Positions 34,856 through 43,599 of a stretch of 64,000 bases of DNA are shown in pieces. The stretch is taken from NCBI GenBank assembly GCA_903935335.1, contig CAIZRG010000017.1:1-64000 (forward strand), written 5' to 3'. The DNA comes from Oligoflexia bacterium. Its GTDB lineage: Bacteria > Bdellovibrionota > UBA1018. The stretch's first letter is position 1. Every line of letters begins with the position of its first letter. The position numbers and the translations under genes were made by a program. The notes under the pieces are model-generated. The model was given only the letters and a program-made list of their open reading frames with translations, was not told where the DNA came from and searched no databases.

Positions 34856-35496
34856 ATGAAAATCGATCTAACCTATAAAATTCAAAAGAAAACTGTCAAT
34901 CATCTGATGAACTTCTGGAAAATACGCAGAGATAGAAGTTGCTTTGTTGAAAAAAGGTCACGTGGGTACCCATCTTGATATTATGAATTTTAATTCCATT
35001 CCTTTGGATTATTGCCTTTCAAATGGAAAGATTTTTTCGGTTTCTAAGATCAGAGACCGAGATATTGAACTCAGTGACCTTTCTCCCGAAGTTCAAATTC
35101 AGGAGGGAGATTTTGTGTTGTTCCATACCGGCTTCATAAATGAACAAGAATATGGAACAAAAAAGTATTTTCAAAACCATCCTCAGTTTTCATTTCAGCT
35201 GATTGACTACTTGAGAAGTAAAAAAAATCCGATTTATTGGACTTGATGCTGCAGGTGTCCGCCGTGGGTCGGAACATCATTCCGCTGATGAAAACTGTGC
35301 CCGAGACGGAGTATTTATTATTGAAAACCTGGTGAATCTTGGGCAACTTTTTGAACACATCACTCAAACTCAATCTCTCCGAATCCACTGCCTCTGGTGG
35401 GAAATGGAAAATGCTACAGGAATTCCCTGTAGAGTCGTTGCAGATGTGGAAACGGTTCCCAGCACTCAGTGTTGTAAGCATTGCAAGGCCGGGTAA
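34856..35496 (+). pseudogene. Cyclase-family (kynurenine-formamidase-like) pseudogene with two frameshifts
   Basis: Three frames must be joined to read the protein. Frame one, from ATG 34856, gives MKIDLTYKIQKKTVNHLMN. After a shift near the A-run at about 34913-34922, a second frame gives KYAEIEVALLKKGHVGTHLD, including the HxGTHxD metal motif, and then EGDFVLFHTGFINEQEYG. A second shift at the run of eight A at about 35220-35228 leads to FIGLDAAGVRRGSEHHSADE, FIIENLVNLGQL and the GIPCRVVADV end. This is the normal order of cyclase-family enzymes. One shift at a homopolymer could be a sequencing error; two suggest decay. Confidence 0.8.
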
Positions 35497-35681
35497 ACCA
35501 GTCTTTTTATGAAATAATTGTACTGGCTGGCTCACAGCTTTGCATGATATGTACTTCTGGTTTAGAGATCATCGAACCTATTTTTCTTGGGCTTTCCTCC
35601 TGACTTCTCGCCCTCTTCGATCAAAGACGACAGTAGACCAAGCTCACCATTGAATGGGCATTTTTTAGATTGAGGTAAATA

Positions 35682-36299
35682 GTGGAAATAGCAATTTTAC
35701 TTTTTGTTGGAATCACGGCATTGGATGCGATTGGACCCTATGAGGTTCTTAGCCGCATGCCTAACACCCGTGTAAAATTTGTCGGGAAACAAGTGGGTCC
35801 TGTTAAAACAGATAATCAGATGTGCACCGTTGTCGCAGACTACTCGATTACGGATGTTAGAAAGCCGGATATTCTGGTGATTCCAGGAGGATGGGGAGCA
35901 GATGAGGTAATGAAGGACCTTCAGATCTTGGAATGGGTTCAAAGTGTTCATCAAACTTCGATTTGGACCACCTCAGTTTGTACGGGTTCTCTTGTCCTGG
36001 CGTCTACCGGAATTTTGAAGGGGCAAGAAGCGACAACTCATTGGACTGCATTAGAGGAGTTGAAAGCTCTTGGCGCTTCGGCAGTCTCTAAACGAGTTGT
36101 AAAGTCAGGTAAAATTGTAACTTCAGCTGGAGTATCGGCAGGAATTGACATGGCTCTCCAGTTATCCGCATGGATAGGTGGAGAAGACTTGGCAAAAAAA
36201 ATTCAATTGAGTATGGAATATGATCCTCAACCACCGTTTGATGCTGGAACCCCTGCAAAAGCGGGAGACAAGATTGTGTGCATGATCAATAATAAATAG
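35682..36299 (+). CDS. DJ-1/PfpI (ThiJ) family protein
   Basis: A 205-aa protein from GTG 35682, with GAGG at 35672-35675. The family pattern is intact: the acidic residue in LDAIGPYEVL (about residue 19), IPGGWGADEV, and the nucleophile-elbow Cys in TTSVCTGSLVLAS (about 102), followed by ATTHWTALEEL. The layout resembles isonitrile hydratase and the GATase1-like sensor domain of GATase-AraC regulators. Exact activity (hydratase, glyoxalase or chaperone) cannot be told. It is the only apparently intact gene of the AraC-cyclase-DJ-1 patch, a combination often found together in other bacteria. Confidence 0.88.
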   Translation: MEIAILLFVGITALDAIGPYEVLSRMPNTRVKFVGKQVGPVKTDNQMCTVVADYSITDVRKPDILVIPGGWGADEVMKDLQILEWVQSVHQTSIWTTSVCTGSLVLASTGILKGQEATTHWTALEELKALGASAVSKRVVKSGKIVTSAGVSAGIDMALQLSAWIGGEDLAKKIQLSMEYDPQPPFDAGTPAKAGDKIVCMINNK

Positions 36300-36350
36300 C
36301 TTTCGCTCCGAAGGGGGTTTGGCACCCAGATGTACTTGACTTTTTTTTAA

Positions 36351-36376
36351 GAACCGTTAGGGGTTCATTTCTTCTC
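36351..36376 (+). terminator. Weak hairpin after the DJ-1/PfpI gene
   Basis: GAACC (36351-36355) pairs with GGTTC (36362-36366) around a 6-base loop, followed by a T-rich but interrupted tract. With only five pairs it is a weak terminator at best. Confidence 0.25.
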
Positions 36377-36416
36377 TATTGTCCAAAAATGGGAGTCACT
36401 TTGTCTATTTGATTTC

Positions 36417-37706
36417 CTAGTGGGTTTCCTGGGTGAGGTATTCTAAGAGTTCATTCTGGGATTTCTTTCTCATTTCCCAAAAAGTGTGAGTTTCAATCTG
36501 ACTGAAGAAGACATCATAATATTTTCCAAAAGTCTTGTTTGCTCCTTCATAGCTGAGAGGGTCTATTTTTTGGGTTACTTCTCTCAAGCTTTCTAGAGTT
36601 TTTTCAGAAATTTCATTTCTGAGGTCTGGGTCTGTTATGATTTTTTCTAATAGAAAGTCTGTACTTATTCGAGCTGCGCTTAGGGATTCCTGAAGTGAAT
36701 GTCCACCCACCGCACAGATACTTGCCCAAACCGATAAAATAAAAAGTCTGACCTCTTCCGGATTTAAGTCTGCTTTTGATTTCAAGAGAGAAGCAAGAGC
36801 GATATTTGTGCTCCCAGATAGTCCGCAGCGAATTGGAATTTGAAGTTGATTCATGGATCGGTTGAAGTTGCCATCATTTGTGTCGACATGGCAAATATCC
36901 CACGCAGGAGCCCATGAACGGCCATCAGATGTTCCAAGCTTAGGAATGTCGAAACGGGCAATCCCATATTGATTTCTAAGAACTCCATTGTGCTTATCAA
37001 ATCTCATCCCACGCTCTTGTGTGATAACTTGATAAATTTCATCTCGAATTTCAGTCATTTTTGAGCCAATTCCAAGTCCATCTTGTTTTTTTGCGTTAAA
37101 TAATAGAAATTCGAGAGATAAAGCGAAAGATTCTCCATTCTTGATTTTAACAAGCTTATCGTCAAACTCAAAATTTTCGATGAAATGGAGTGTAGTGAAA
37201 ATGGCTTGATCCCATCTTTCACTTGCTATTGCAAACCAACTTTCTGTATGATTTTCAATGTAGATTTTATCCATTTTTTGAAATATTTTTATGTAAATAG
37301 CAGAAATAATTTTGTTAAGTTCTGAATCATGGATTATGTTTTTTACAAGGAAAGATTCATAGATACTGCTGATATTAATGTTTTTAAACTGATCAGGGAG
37401 TTGTTTTTCTTTTTCTGATTCAGATTTTCGAAATTCATTATGATTTTCAATAATTGTAAAAAAAGGGTCAGCTTCTATTTTTAAGTGATTTTTTGTTTCT
37501 TTTAAATTCATAAGATTTAAATAATAAGAATAGTGAGGAAATTCTGGCTGGTTGAAGTTTCTAACAGGATCTACTGTAACAGGATCTACCGCTTGATGTT
37601 TTTGGCATGCAGAAAGAAACAAGAGAGAAAGAGCTGTAGAAAACCAAAGACAGTTCAGATTTTTTATTTTACTGATAAAAGTGAGTCGTATAGAAACGGC
37701 TGTCAT
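36417..37706 (-). CDS. Putative lipoprotein of unknown function
   Basis: A 429-aa protein with a lipoprotein signal: a basic start, hydrophobic core LWFSTALSLLFLSAC and lipobox LSAC with Cys at about residue 34, so about 395 mature residues anchored to a membrane. The mature part is hydrophilic and mainly helical, with a cysteine-containing region near the middle (WDICHVDTNDGNFNRSMN, IPIRCGLSGSTNIALAS). No known domain is recognised. No ribosome site is seen before ATG 37704-37706, and no better start exists. Its upstream region is very AT-rich. Confidence 0.75.
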   Translation of the reverse strand: MTAVSIRLTFISKIKNLNCLWFSTALSLLFLSACQKHQAVDPVTVDPVRNFNQPEFPHYSYYLNLMNLKETKNHLKIEADPFFTIIENHNEFRKSESEKEKQLPDQFKNINISSIYESFLVKNIIHDSELNKIISAIYIKIFQKMDKIYIENHTESWFAIASERWDQAIFTTLHFIENFEFDDKLVKIKNGESFALSLEFLLFNAKKQDGLGIGSKMTEIRDEIYQVITQERGMRFDKHNGVLRNQYGIARFDIPKLGTSDGRSWAPAWDICHVDTNDGNFNRSMNQLQIPIRCGLSGSTNIALASLLKSKADLNPEEVRLFILSVWASICAVGGHSLQESLSAARISTDFLLEKIITDPDLRNEISEKTLESLREVTQKIDPLSYEGANKTFGKYYDVFFSQIETHTFWEMRKKSQNELLEYLTQETH

Positions 37707-38126
37707 AAAAGTTACTTCACTTAGAGCTATATATAAGTTTTATTTTCTGAGATCTCTTTGGAGATTTATTATTATTAAAATTGGTTCTTCTTTTTTAGAA
37801 GGATTCAATTTCGAGAGAATTATACTTCAATTTAATATAAAAATAAACAAGAAATGATTTAAGGAGCTTTCTAAAAATAGAAAAACAATTAATGTAATTT
37901 AAAAAAATAAATATATAAACTTTTTTAATTGCATTTTATGTATTGAAGTCTACCCCTTCATACCCGAAAAGACATTTTCTTAAACAGAACTTAGGCCTTT
38001 GGTCAGCTTTTAGACCATGCTAATTCCTTCTGTTGTGTTTTTATTCCGAGCACTTTGGAAATGAACCAAACCCCGTTAAAAATAGTCTTTTTTTGAAATT
38101 CTTTAACTGCTAGAATACTACAGTGT
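37707..38126. other. AT-rich intergenic stretch with no gene found
   Basis: These 420 bases separate the lipoprotein gene from nth. The sequence is very AT-rich, especially 37840-37930. I see no convincing frame, RNA structure or strong terminator. A short inverted repeat, TGGTC/GACCA, lies around 38000-38015. Promoter elements for the lipoprotein gene probably lie in the first 100 bases, but none is clear enough to call. Confidence 0.5.
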
Positions 38127-38792
38127 CTAAGTAACTCCTATTTTTGGACAGTCTTGAGATACCACACAAGAGGAGCATAAAGCTTTTCTTGCCTTACAAG
38201 TTTTCCTGCCATGATCAATGATGAGATGATTATAAATGTTCCAATCCTCTTGAGGCAGGATTTTCATGAGATCCTGTTCAATTTTTGCAGGATCTGAATG
38301 AGAAGTAAAACCCATCCTTCGACTTAAACGTCCGACGTGGGTATCTACAACTAGAGATGGGACTGAAAAGGCAACTCCCAATACAACATTCGCTGTTTTT
38401 CTTCCTACCCCTCGGAGACGAGTTAACTGATCAAGATCCGCAGGAACTTGTCCTTGAAACTGGTCCACTAAAATTTGAGAAGTTTCATGAATAGCTCTTG
38501 CTTTATTTCTAAAAAAATTTATGGAACGAATCAGTAATTCAATTTCTTCAACACCAGCTCTGGACATTTCATAGGGAGTTGAAAATCTTTTAAAAAGCTC
38601 AGGAGTTACTTGATTCACACGCTCATCAGTACACTGAGCAGAAAGAATTGTGGCAACCAAAAGCTCAAAAGGACTTGAAAATCGCAGACTACACTTCGCA
38701 TCTGGATATTCTTTCTTTAAAATCTTTAGAATTTTTTCAATTCTTTTATTTTTTAGTGCGGTTTTTCCCTGAACCCTTTGAATGGAAGTCAT
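38127..38792 (-). CDS. nth: Endonuclease III (DNA glycosylase/AP lyase)
   Basis: A 221-aa base-excision repair enzyme for oxidised pyrimidines. Seen are the helix-hairpin-helix with catalytic Lys (LRGVGRKTANVVLG), the catalytic Asp in LVVDTHVGRLSRRMG, and the C-terminal Fe-S cluster cysteines in CKARKALCSSCVVSQDC with C-X6-C-X2-C-X5-C spacing. Length is normal (E. coli 211). It starts four bases after the stop of the PolX-like gene, so both are probably one operon for DNA repair. Confidence 0.96.
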   Translation of the reverse strand: MTSIQRVQGKTALKNKRIEKILKILKKEYPDAKCSLRFSSPFELLVATILSAQCTDERVNQVTPELFKRFSTPYEMSRAGVEEIELLIRSINFFRNKARAIHETSQILVDQFQGQVPADLDQLTRLRGVGRKTANVVLGVAFSVPSLVVDTHVGRLSRRMGFTSHSDPAKIEQDLMKILPQEDWNIYNHLIIDHGRKTCKARKALCSSCVVSQDCPKIGVT

Positions 38793-38796
38793 GAGT

Positions 38797-40440
38797 TTAC
38801 CTGAGAGATACCCGTTTGAACCATTGCTCGACTTCGCTTGCCGTCTTTGTATTTAAAACCTGAGTGGCAGGTAAAAGCGCTTTTCGAGCTACAGCCACTC
38901 CATAGCAAGTATCTTTTAATCCTTGAGTAGAATGAGCATCTGGATTCACCGAAGTCCATGCCCTTGTAGCTCGCATCTGGGGCCCCCAACGCCAATCTAA
39001 GTCTAAACGTGCAGGATTTGCATTTGTTTCAACTGCAACCTCACATCGAGCTGCTTCTGTAATGACAGCTTCCATATCAAAATCAGCTGCTTTTCTTCCC
39101 AAAAGAAGTCTCCCCGTAGGATGCCCGAGAAACCGTGTATAAGGGTTTTGAATGGCCTTTAAAATTCGATCCGTCATCTGTTCTCGGTTCATCTGTAATC
39201 GGGAGTGGACGGAGGCAATCACAAAATCAAATTTCTCTAGAACTTGAGGGGAATAATCCAAAGAACCATCTGCTAAAATATCACTTTCGATTCCCCAAAA
39301 AACTCGGATCTTTGGGTATTTGGCCTGGACCCTCTGAACTTCAGTTTCCTGTTCTTTTAAATCTGCCTCCCTCAGCCCTTGAGCATAAAATGCGGATTGA
39401 CTGTGATCTGAAATCCCAATGTACTCATAACCTAAACGGTCAGCCTCTCTGACCATTTCTTCTAAACTCGCAGTCCCATCTGAACGAGTCGTATGATTGT
39501 GAAAAACACCTCGAATTCCATCCCAAGAAAGAAGTTGATCTAGCTTTCCTGCTCTGGCTAGCTCAACTTCCTCTCCCGTTTCTCTGAGCTCTGGAGAGAT
39601 CCAAGGAAGACTGAGCTTCTGATAAAAAGCTTCTTCAGTCTCTGCTTCAAAATAAGCCGGACTTCCTAATGCTTTCCAGTGAGCTTCTGTAGCAGTCGTC
39701 TTGGCTAATTCATATCCAAAGTGAGAAGAATGAACCCAGTGAAGCTTCACTAAAATGAAAGATCCGCTTTGAGATCCTTGATCCTTGAAAAATCGATCCA
39801 CAACTTGTTCAGCCAAAGCCTGAACGCAAAGTTGAGAATCCTTTTCGATTAAAAACTCAAGACAATCAAAAATTTCAAGTCTTCTTCTAAAAGCACCGGT
39901 CAAACTCACCTTGAGGCCGCCGCAAGCTTTTGAAAGATACTCTAGGAGTTTCTGTGCTTGATGATTGACATCACTCCAACACTGAAAACCTAAATGAGAT
40001 TTTTGAAATAAAATTCCTTCTAGAATGTGAGCTTGAGCCTTAACCCCAAACCCTTTCAGGCTCACCAATCGATTCTCGTGACAAGCATACTCTAACTCAG
40101 CTAACGACTGAATCCCTAATTGCTCAATCAAAGTTCTAGCCTTCTTTGGGCCTAAACCTGGAATTTGGGTGAACTCAAGCATTCCTGAAGGGATCGAACT
40201 CAAAAGTTCATCCCGCACCCCAGAGGAGTTGTCCAAAAGATACTCTTCAATCACAGAAGCAATTCCGAGCCCAATCCCAGGAAGCTCCGTCAATGTTTTT
40301 TGTTTGGCTCGATCCTCAAGATCTTTCCTTCCCTCAAGAATCTTAACAGCCTTCTCATAGGCACTGACTTTGAAAGGACTGTCCCCCCTCAGTTGCATGA
40401 GACGACGGATTTCTTTCAAGAGCTCGATCACTTTTTGCAT
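38797..40440 (-). CDS. PolX-family protein with intact PHP domain but degenerate polymerase site
   Basis: A 547-aa protein with the PolX order: an N-terminal helix-hairpin-helix region (LTELPGIGLGIASVIEEYL, TQIPGLGPKKARTLIEQLG), a Pol beta-like nucleotidyltransferase region (about residues 175-300) and a PHP phosphoesterase domain (about 325-547). PHP metal ligands are present: FHNHTTRSDG, GISDHSQS, WGIESDI, SVHSRL, GHPTGRLL and NPDAHS. The polymerase signature is lost. GSxxRG...DxD reads TGAFRRRLEIFDCLEFLI, and the third Asp position reads VKLHWV. It should therefore be a PHP nuclease or phosphoesterase using the rest as a DNA-binding scaffold. It is followed directly by nth. Confidence 0.9.
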   Translation of the reverse strand: MQKVIELLKEIRRLMQLRGDSPFKVSAYEKAVKILEGRKDLEDRAKQKTLTELPGIGLGIASVIEEYLLDNSSGVRDELLSSIPSGMLEFTQIPGLGPKKARTLIEQLGIQSLAELEYACHENRLVSLKGFGVKAQAHILEGILFQKSHLGFQCWSDVNHQAQKLLEYLSKACGGLKVSLTGAFRRRLEIFDCLEFLIEKDSQLCVQALAEQVVDRFFKDQGSQSGSFILVKLHWVHSSHFGYELAKTTATEAHWKALGSPAYFEAETEEAFYQKLSLPWISPELRETGEEVELARAGKLDQLLSWDGIRGVFHNHTTRSDGTASLEEMVREADRLGYEYIGISDHSQSAFYAQGLREADLKEQETEVQRVQAKYPKIRVFWGIESDILADGSLDYSPQVLEKFDFVIASVHSRLQMNREQMTDRILKAIQNPYTRFLGHPTGRLLLGRKAADFDMEAVITEAARCEVAVETNANPARLDLDWRWGPQMRATRAWTSVNPDAHSTQGLKDTCYGVAVARKALLPATQVLNTKTASEVEQWFKRVSLR

Positions 40441-40501
40441 GCCTTCATCTTACCATTTTTATCGAAAATTCCCTACCTTTCCCTTCAAAAGCCTTTAGAC
40501 G

Positions 40502-40530
40502 TTGAAACCCTGATCACATAGGAGTATAGA
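40502..40530 (+). promoter_or_regulatory. Possible promoter of the gap-pgk-tpiA operon
   Basis: TTGAAA (40502-40507) and TATAGA (40525-40530) are 17 bases apart. Transcription would begin only a few bases before the gap ATG at 40540, giving an almost leaderless message, so the call is tentative. Confidence 0.33.
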
Positions 40531-40539
40531 AGTTGGAAC

Positions 40540-41553
40540 ATGCCAAAATCAATTCAAGTTGGGATCAATGGATTTGGAAGAATTGGACGAGTCATTACTC
40601 GATTAGCACTTTCACAAGATGGGATTGAGATTGTAGGAATTAATGACCTATCCAAACCAGAGCAAATGGCGCATCTCCTTAAATACGACTCAGTTCATGG
40701 CACTCTCAAAGAGGAAGTGCGAATTGAGGGAAACATTTTACACGTAGGTTCTAGAAAAATTCAACTCTCAGCTGAAAAAGACCCCACTGCTTTACCTTGG
40801 GGAAAACTAGGAGCCTCCATTGTACATGAGTGCACAGGTGCATTTTTGGAGCGAGAAAAGGCTGCATTACATCTCAAAAGTGGAGCTCAGAAAATTATTA
40901 TCTCCTCTCCTTCAAAAGATCCAGATATCACCCTTTGTCTCGGGGTCAATCAGGATGAATACGACCCTAAAAAACATACGGTCGTATCGAATGCCTCTTG
41001 CACAACCAACTGCCTAGCCCCTGTAGTGAAAGTTCTGGATGATCAATTTGGTGTTGTACGGGGGATGATGCTGACCGTACATAGCTATACGAATGACCAA
41101 AACGCTCTGGACCTTGCGCACAAAGACCCTCGTCGAGCTAGAGCTGCAGCCCTTTCTCAAATTCCTACGACAACAGGAGCTGCCAAAGCCGTAGCCCAGG
41201 TGATCCCGCACCTCAAAGGCAAGCTTGATGGCCTTGCCATTCGGGTTCCCACTCCTAATGTTTCGCTGGTGGATTTCTCAGGTGAACTCAAAAAAGCGAC
41301 GACCCGAGACGAAATCAATCAAGCCTTTAAAAAAGCGTCTGAAGGACCTCTCCAAGGAATTTTAGGTTACTCCACGGTTCCTTTAGTTTCTATCGATTTT
41401 AACGGTTGCCAAAACAGCTCTACCGTCGATGCAGAGCTCACCCATCTCATCGATGGGACCCTTGTCAAAGTCATTGCTTGGTATGACAACGAAACGGGAT
41501 ATTCCGCTCGGATGCTCGATGTTACTCGCTTTATAACAAGCAAAGGGCTCTAA
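40540..41553 (+). CDS. gap: Glyceraldehyde-3-phosphate dehydrogenase
   Basis: A 337-aa enzyme that oxidises glyceraldehyde 3-phosphate to 1,3-bisphosphoglycerate. The NAD-binding start is INGFGRIGRVITRLA, the catalytic Cys is in SNASCTTNCLAP (about residue 153), the catalytic His is in MLTVHSYTNDQN, and the end has SWYDNE-like VIAWYDNETGYSARM. ARAAALSQIPTTTGAAKAV is the usual phosphate-binding segment. It is the first gene of a rightward gap-pgk-tpiA operon; pgk begins one base after its stop codon. Confidence 0.97.
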   Translation: MPKSIQVGINGFGRIGRVITRLALSQDGIEIVGINDLSKPEQMAHLLKYDSVHGTLKEEVRIEGNILHVGSRKIQLSAEKDPTALPWGKLGASIVHECTGAFLEREKAALHLKSGAQKIIISSPSKDPDITLCLGVNQDEYDPKKHTVVSNASCTTNCLAPVVKVLDDQFGVVRGMMLTVHSYTNDQNALDLAHKDPRRARAAALSQIPTTTGAAKAVAQVIPHLKGKLDGLAIRVPTPNVSLVDFSGELKKATTRDEINQAFKKASEGPLQGILGYSTVPLVSIDFNGCQNSSTVDAELTHLIDGTLVKVIAWYDNETGYSARMLDVTRFITSKGL

Positions 41554-41554
41554 A

Positions 41555-42760
41555 ATGTCAGCCAACAAACTTCTTCCGTTTCAACTCAATACCATTAGGG
41601 ATCTTCAAATTTCAGGAAGAACTGTTTTTCTCAGAGTCGATTTTAATGTTCCGTTAAGTACCCCCAACGAGCAAGGAGAAAGACATGTCGAGGATGAAAC
41701 ACGGATTCAAGAAGCTTTGCCAACCATTCGACTCGCAATCGAAAAGGGAGCTAAAATCATCATTGCTTCCCATTTAGGGCGGCCTCAAGGAAGAAAAAAT
41801 CCAGAATTTAGCTTAGAACCCATAGCTTCCTGCCTGGCAGAGATGCTAGGCAAAGAAGTCACTCTTGCCAATGACTGTGTAGGAGAAGGAATTGAGCTCA
41901 TGAGTAAGAGCTTAAAAAATGGACAGATTCTTCTTCTAGAAAATCTTAGATTTTATCCAGGGGAAGAAGCTAATGATCCTGAATTTTCAAAACGACTTTC
42001 TCATCTAGCTGAAGTCTATATCTCTGATGCCTTTGGTGCTGTACATCGAAAACATGCCTCGACTTATGGAGTCCCCACTCTTCTCTTAGAAAGAGGAATC
42101 GGACTTCTTATAGAAAAGGAGCTAGCGTTCTTAGACCCCCTTCTTCATCAACCCAAGAGGCCCTTTTACGCTCTTCTAGGTGGATCCAAAGTTACCGATA
42201 AAATGAAGACTGTGGCATCTTTGATCAGAAAAGTGGATGGATTGATGATTGGAGGCGCAATGGCTCATGCCTTCTGGGCAGCTCAAGGAGACACAGTTCC
42301 TAGTGATACTAAGCCAATCAGTGCCAATGATGTGGAGGCAGCACGTCTGCTCATGAAAGATGCAAAGCGCCGAGAAATTCCACTCCTCCTGCCATCGGAT
42401 ACGGTTAAAGGCTTTGATATTGGACCTGAGACCCTTCAAAAATTTTCAAACTTTCTGCAACAGGCAGGTACGATCTTTTGGAATGGCCCTCTAGGCTGGT
42501 TTGAAAACGCTGACTACTCTCACGGAACCTTTGAAATCGCAAAAGCCATTGCTCAAACCTCAGCCATCAAGATTGTTGGAGGAGGAGATACCGTATCAGC
42601 TGTCAAAAAATCAGGGTTTGCTGAAAAATATGATCACTTATCTACGGGAGGTGGAGCTTTACTCGAATATCTCGAGGGGAATGGGCTACCTGGAATTGAA
42701 ATTTTAAGACTGACCCATCCTCAGTTGGCCAAACTCCAAAACCCAGTTTTAGAAGAATAG
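41555..42760 (+). CDS. pgk: Phosphoglycerate kinase
   Basis: A 401-aa glycolytic kinase. The N-terminal substrate block is VFLRVDFNVPL, followed by KIIIASHLGRPQG and LLLENLRFYPGEE. The hinge region has ALLGGSKVTDKM, and the nucleotide-binding end is KIVGGGDTVSAVKKSGF and LSTGGGALLEYLEG. Length is normal. It starts directly after gap and is followed by tpiA after a 17-base gap containing GGAGG, so the three enzymes are one transcription unit. Confidence 0.97.
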   Translation: MSANKLLPFQLNTIRDLQISGRTVFLRVDFNVPLSTPNEQGERHVEDETRIQEALPTIRLAIEKGAKIIIASHLGRPQGRKNPEFSLEPIASCLAEMLGKEVTLANDCVGEGIELMSKSLKNGQILLLENLRFYPGEEANDPEFSKRLSHLAEVYISDAFGAVHRKHASTYGVPTLLLERGIGLLIEKELAFLDPLLHQPKRPFYALLGGSKVTDKMKTVASLIRKVDGLMIGGAMAHAFWAAQGDTVPSDTKPISANDVEAARLLMKDAKRREIPLLLPSDTVKGFDIGPETLQKFSNFLQQAGTIFWNGPLGWFENADYSHGTFEIAKAIAQTSAIKIVGGGDTVSAVKKSGFAEKYDHLSTGGGALLEYLEGNGLPGIEILRLTHPQLAKLQNPVLEE

Positions 42761-42777
42761 ATTCTTTCGGAGGATCC

Positions 42778-43599
42778 ATGATAAAAATTGGGCTAAAACC
42801 CAGAGGGATTTGGATTGCTGGTAATTGGAAAATGAACTTTGGCCCAAAAGAAACTCAAGATTTTTTTTCAGATTTAAGAACTGCAATCCAATTACATTGG
42901 GACTTAAAAGATTCAGAGTTTTTACATCAAGGACAACTCAGGGCCTGTTTAATTCCTCCAGTAATCTGCCTTCAGCAAGCTTTACTAGAAGCACAAAACC
43001 TCCCTTTTCCACTTGAAATTATAGCTCAAAATGCCCACTGGGAAACCCAAGGAGCGTTTACTGGAGAAATCTCAGGACCCATGCTTAAGGAAATTGGAAT
43101 TCCGGGTGTCCTCATTGGACATTCTGAACGACGGCAGTTTTTTGGAGAAACCAATGCCTCAGCTAGACTACGCGTAGAAAGTCTTTTAAAGCAAGGGTTT
43201 CACGTGATTTTATGTATTGGTGAAACACGGATTGAAAGAGATCATGGAAAAACTCAGGAGATTTTGTCTCAACAAATCCAAGAAATTCTTTCTGAAATTA
43301 AGTTTTCTCAAGGCCGTTTCATCCTGGCCTATGAACCTATCTGGGCTATCGGTACAGGTCTTACGGCCACTCCTACTCAGACCAATGAAGCTCATCAACA
43401 AATTCGAAAAGCTCTTGAAGACCTGCGGCAACCACAAGCTACGAATACGCCTATCCTTTACGGAGGGAGTGTCACCCCCCAAAATGCAAAGGCCCTTCTC
43501 TCCTGCTCCGAAGTCGATGGACTTCTCTTCGGTGGAGCAAGCCTAAAAGCAGAAAGCTTCCTTGCCGTTCTCAAGTCTGCACTTCAACTCAAAAGCTAA
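42778..43599 (+). CDS. tpiA: Triose-phosphate isomerase
   Basis: A 273-aa enzyme interconverting dihydroxyacetone phosphate and glyceraldehyde 3-phosphate. The catalytic Lys is in GNWKMNF, the catalytic His in IGHSERRQFFGE and the Glu in LAYEPIWAIGTG. The phosphate loops GGSVTP and LFGGASLKAESF are near the end. It is about 20 residues longer than usual because of an extension at the N-terminus and a longer loop near residue 40. GGAGG precedes the ATG. Its end overlaps the convergent outer-membrane-like gene by 11 bases. Confidence 0.96.
   Translation: MIKIGLKPRGIWIAGNWKMNFGPKETQDFFSDLRTAIQLHWDLKDSEFLHQGQLRACLIPPVICLQQALLEAQNLPFPLEIIAQNAHWETQGAFTGEISGPMLKEIGIPGVLIGHSERRQFFGETNASARLRVESLLKQGFHVILCIGETRIERDHGKTQEILSQQIQEILSEIKFSQGRFILAYEPIWAIGTGLTATPTQTNEAHQQIRKALEDLRQPQATNTPILYGGSVTPQNAKALLSCSEVDGLLFGGASLKAESFLAVLKSALQLKS

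Noticed and set aside
35497-35681. A further decayed gene between the cyclase remnant and the DJ-1 gene
   Set aside because: Short translatable pieces exist in three frames, but none shows a motif I can assign, so no call is made.
36321-36340. A sigma-54 (-24/-12) promoter at TGGCACCCAGATGTAC
   Set aside because: The -24 half (TGGCAC) is good, but the -12 half lacks the GC of TTGC at the right spacing, and no gene starts downstream on this strand.
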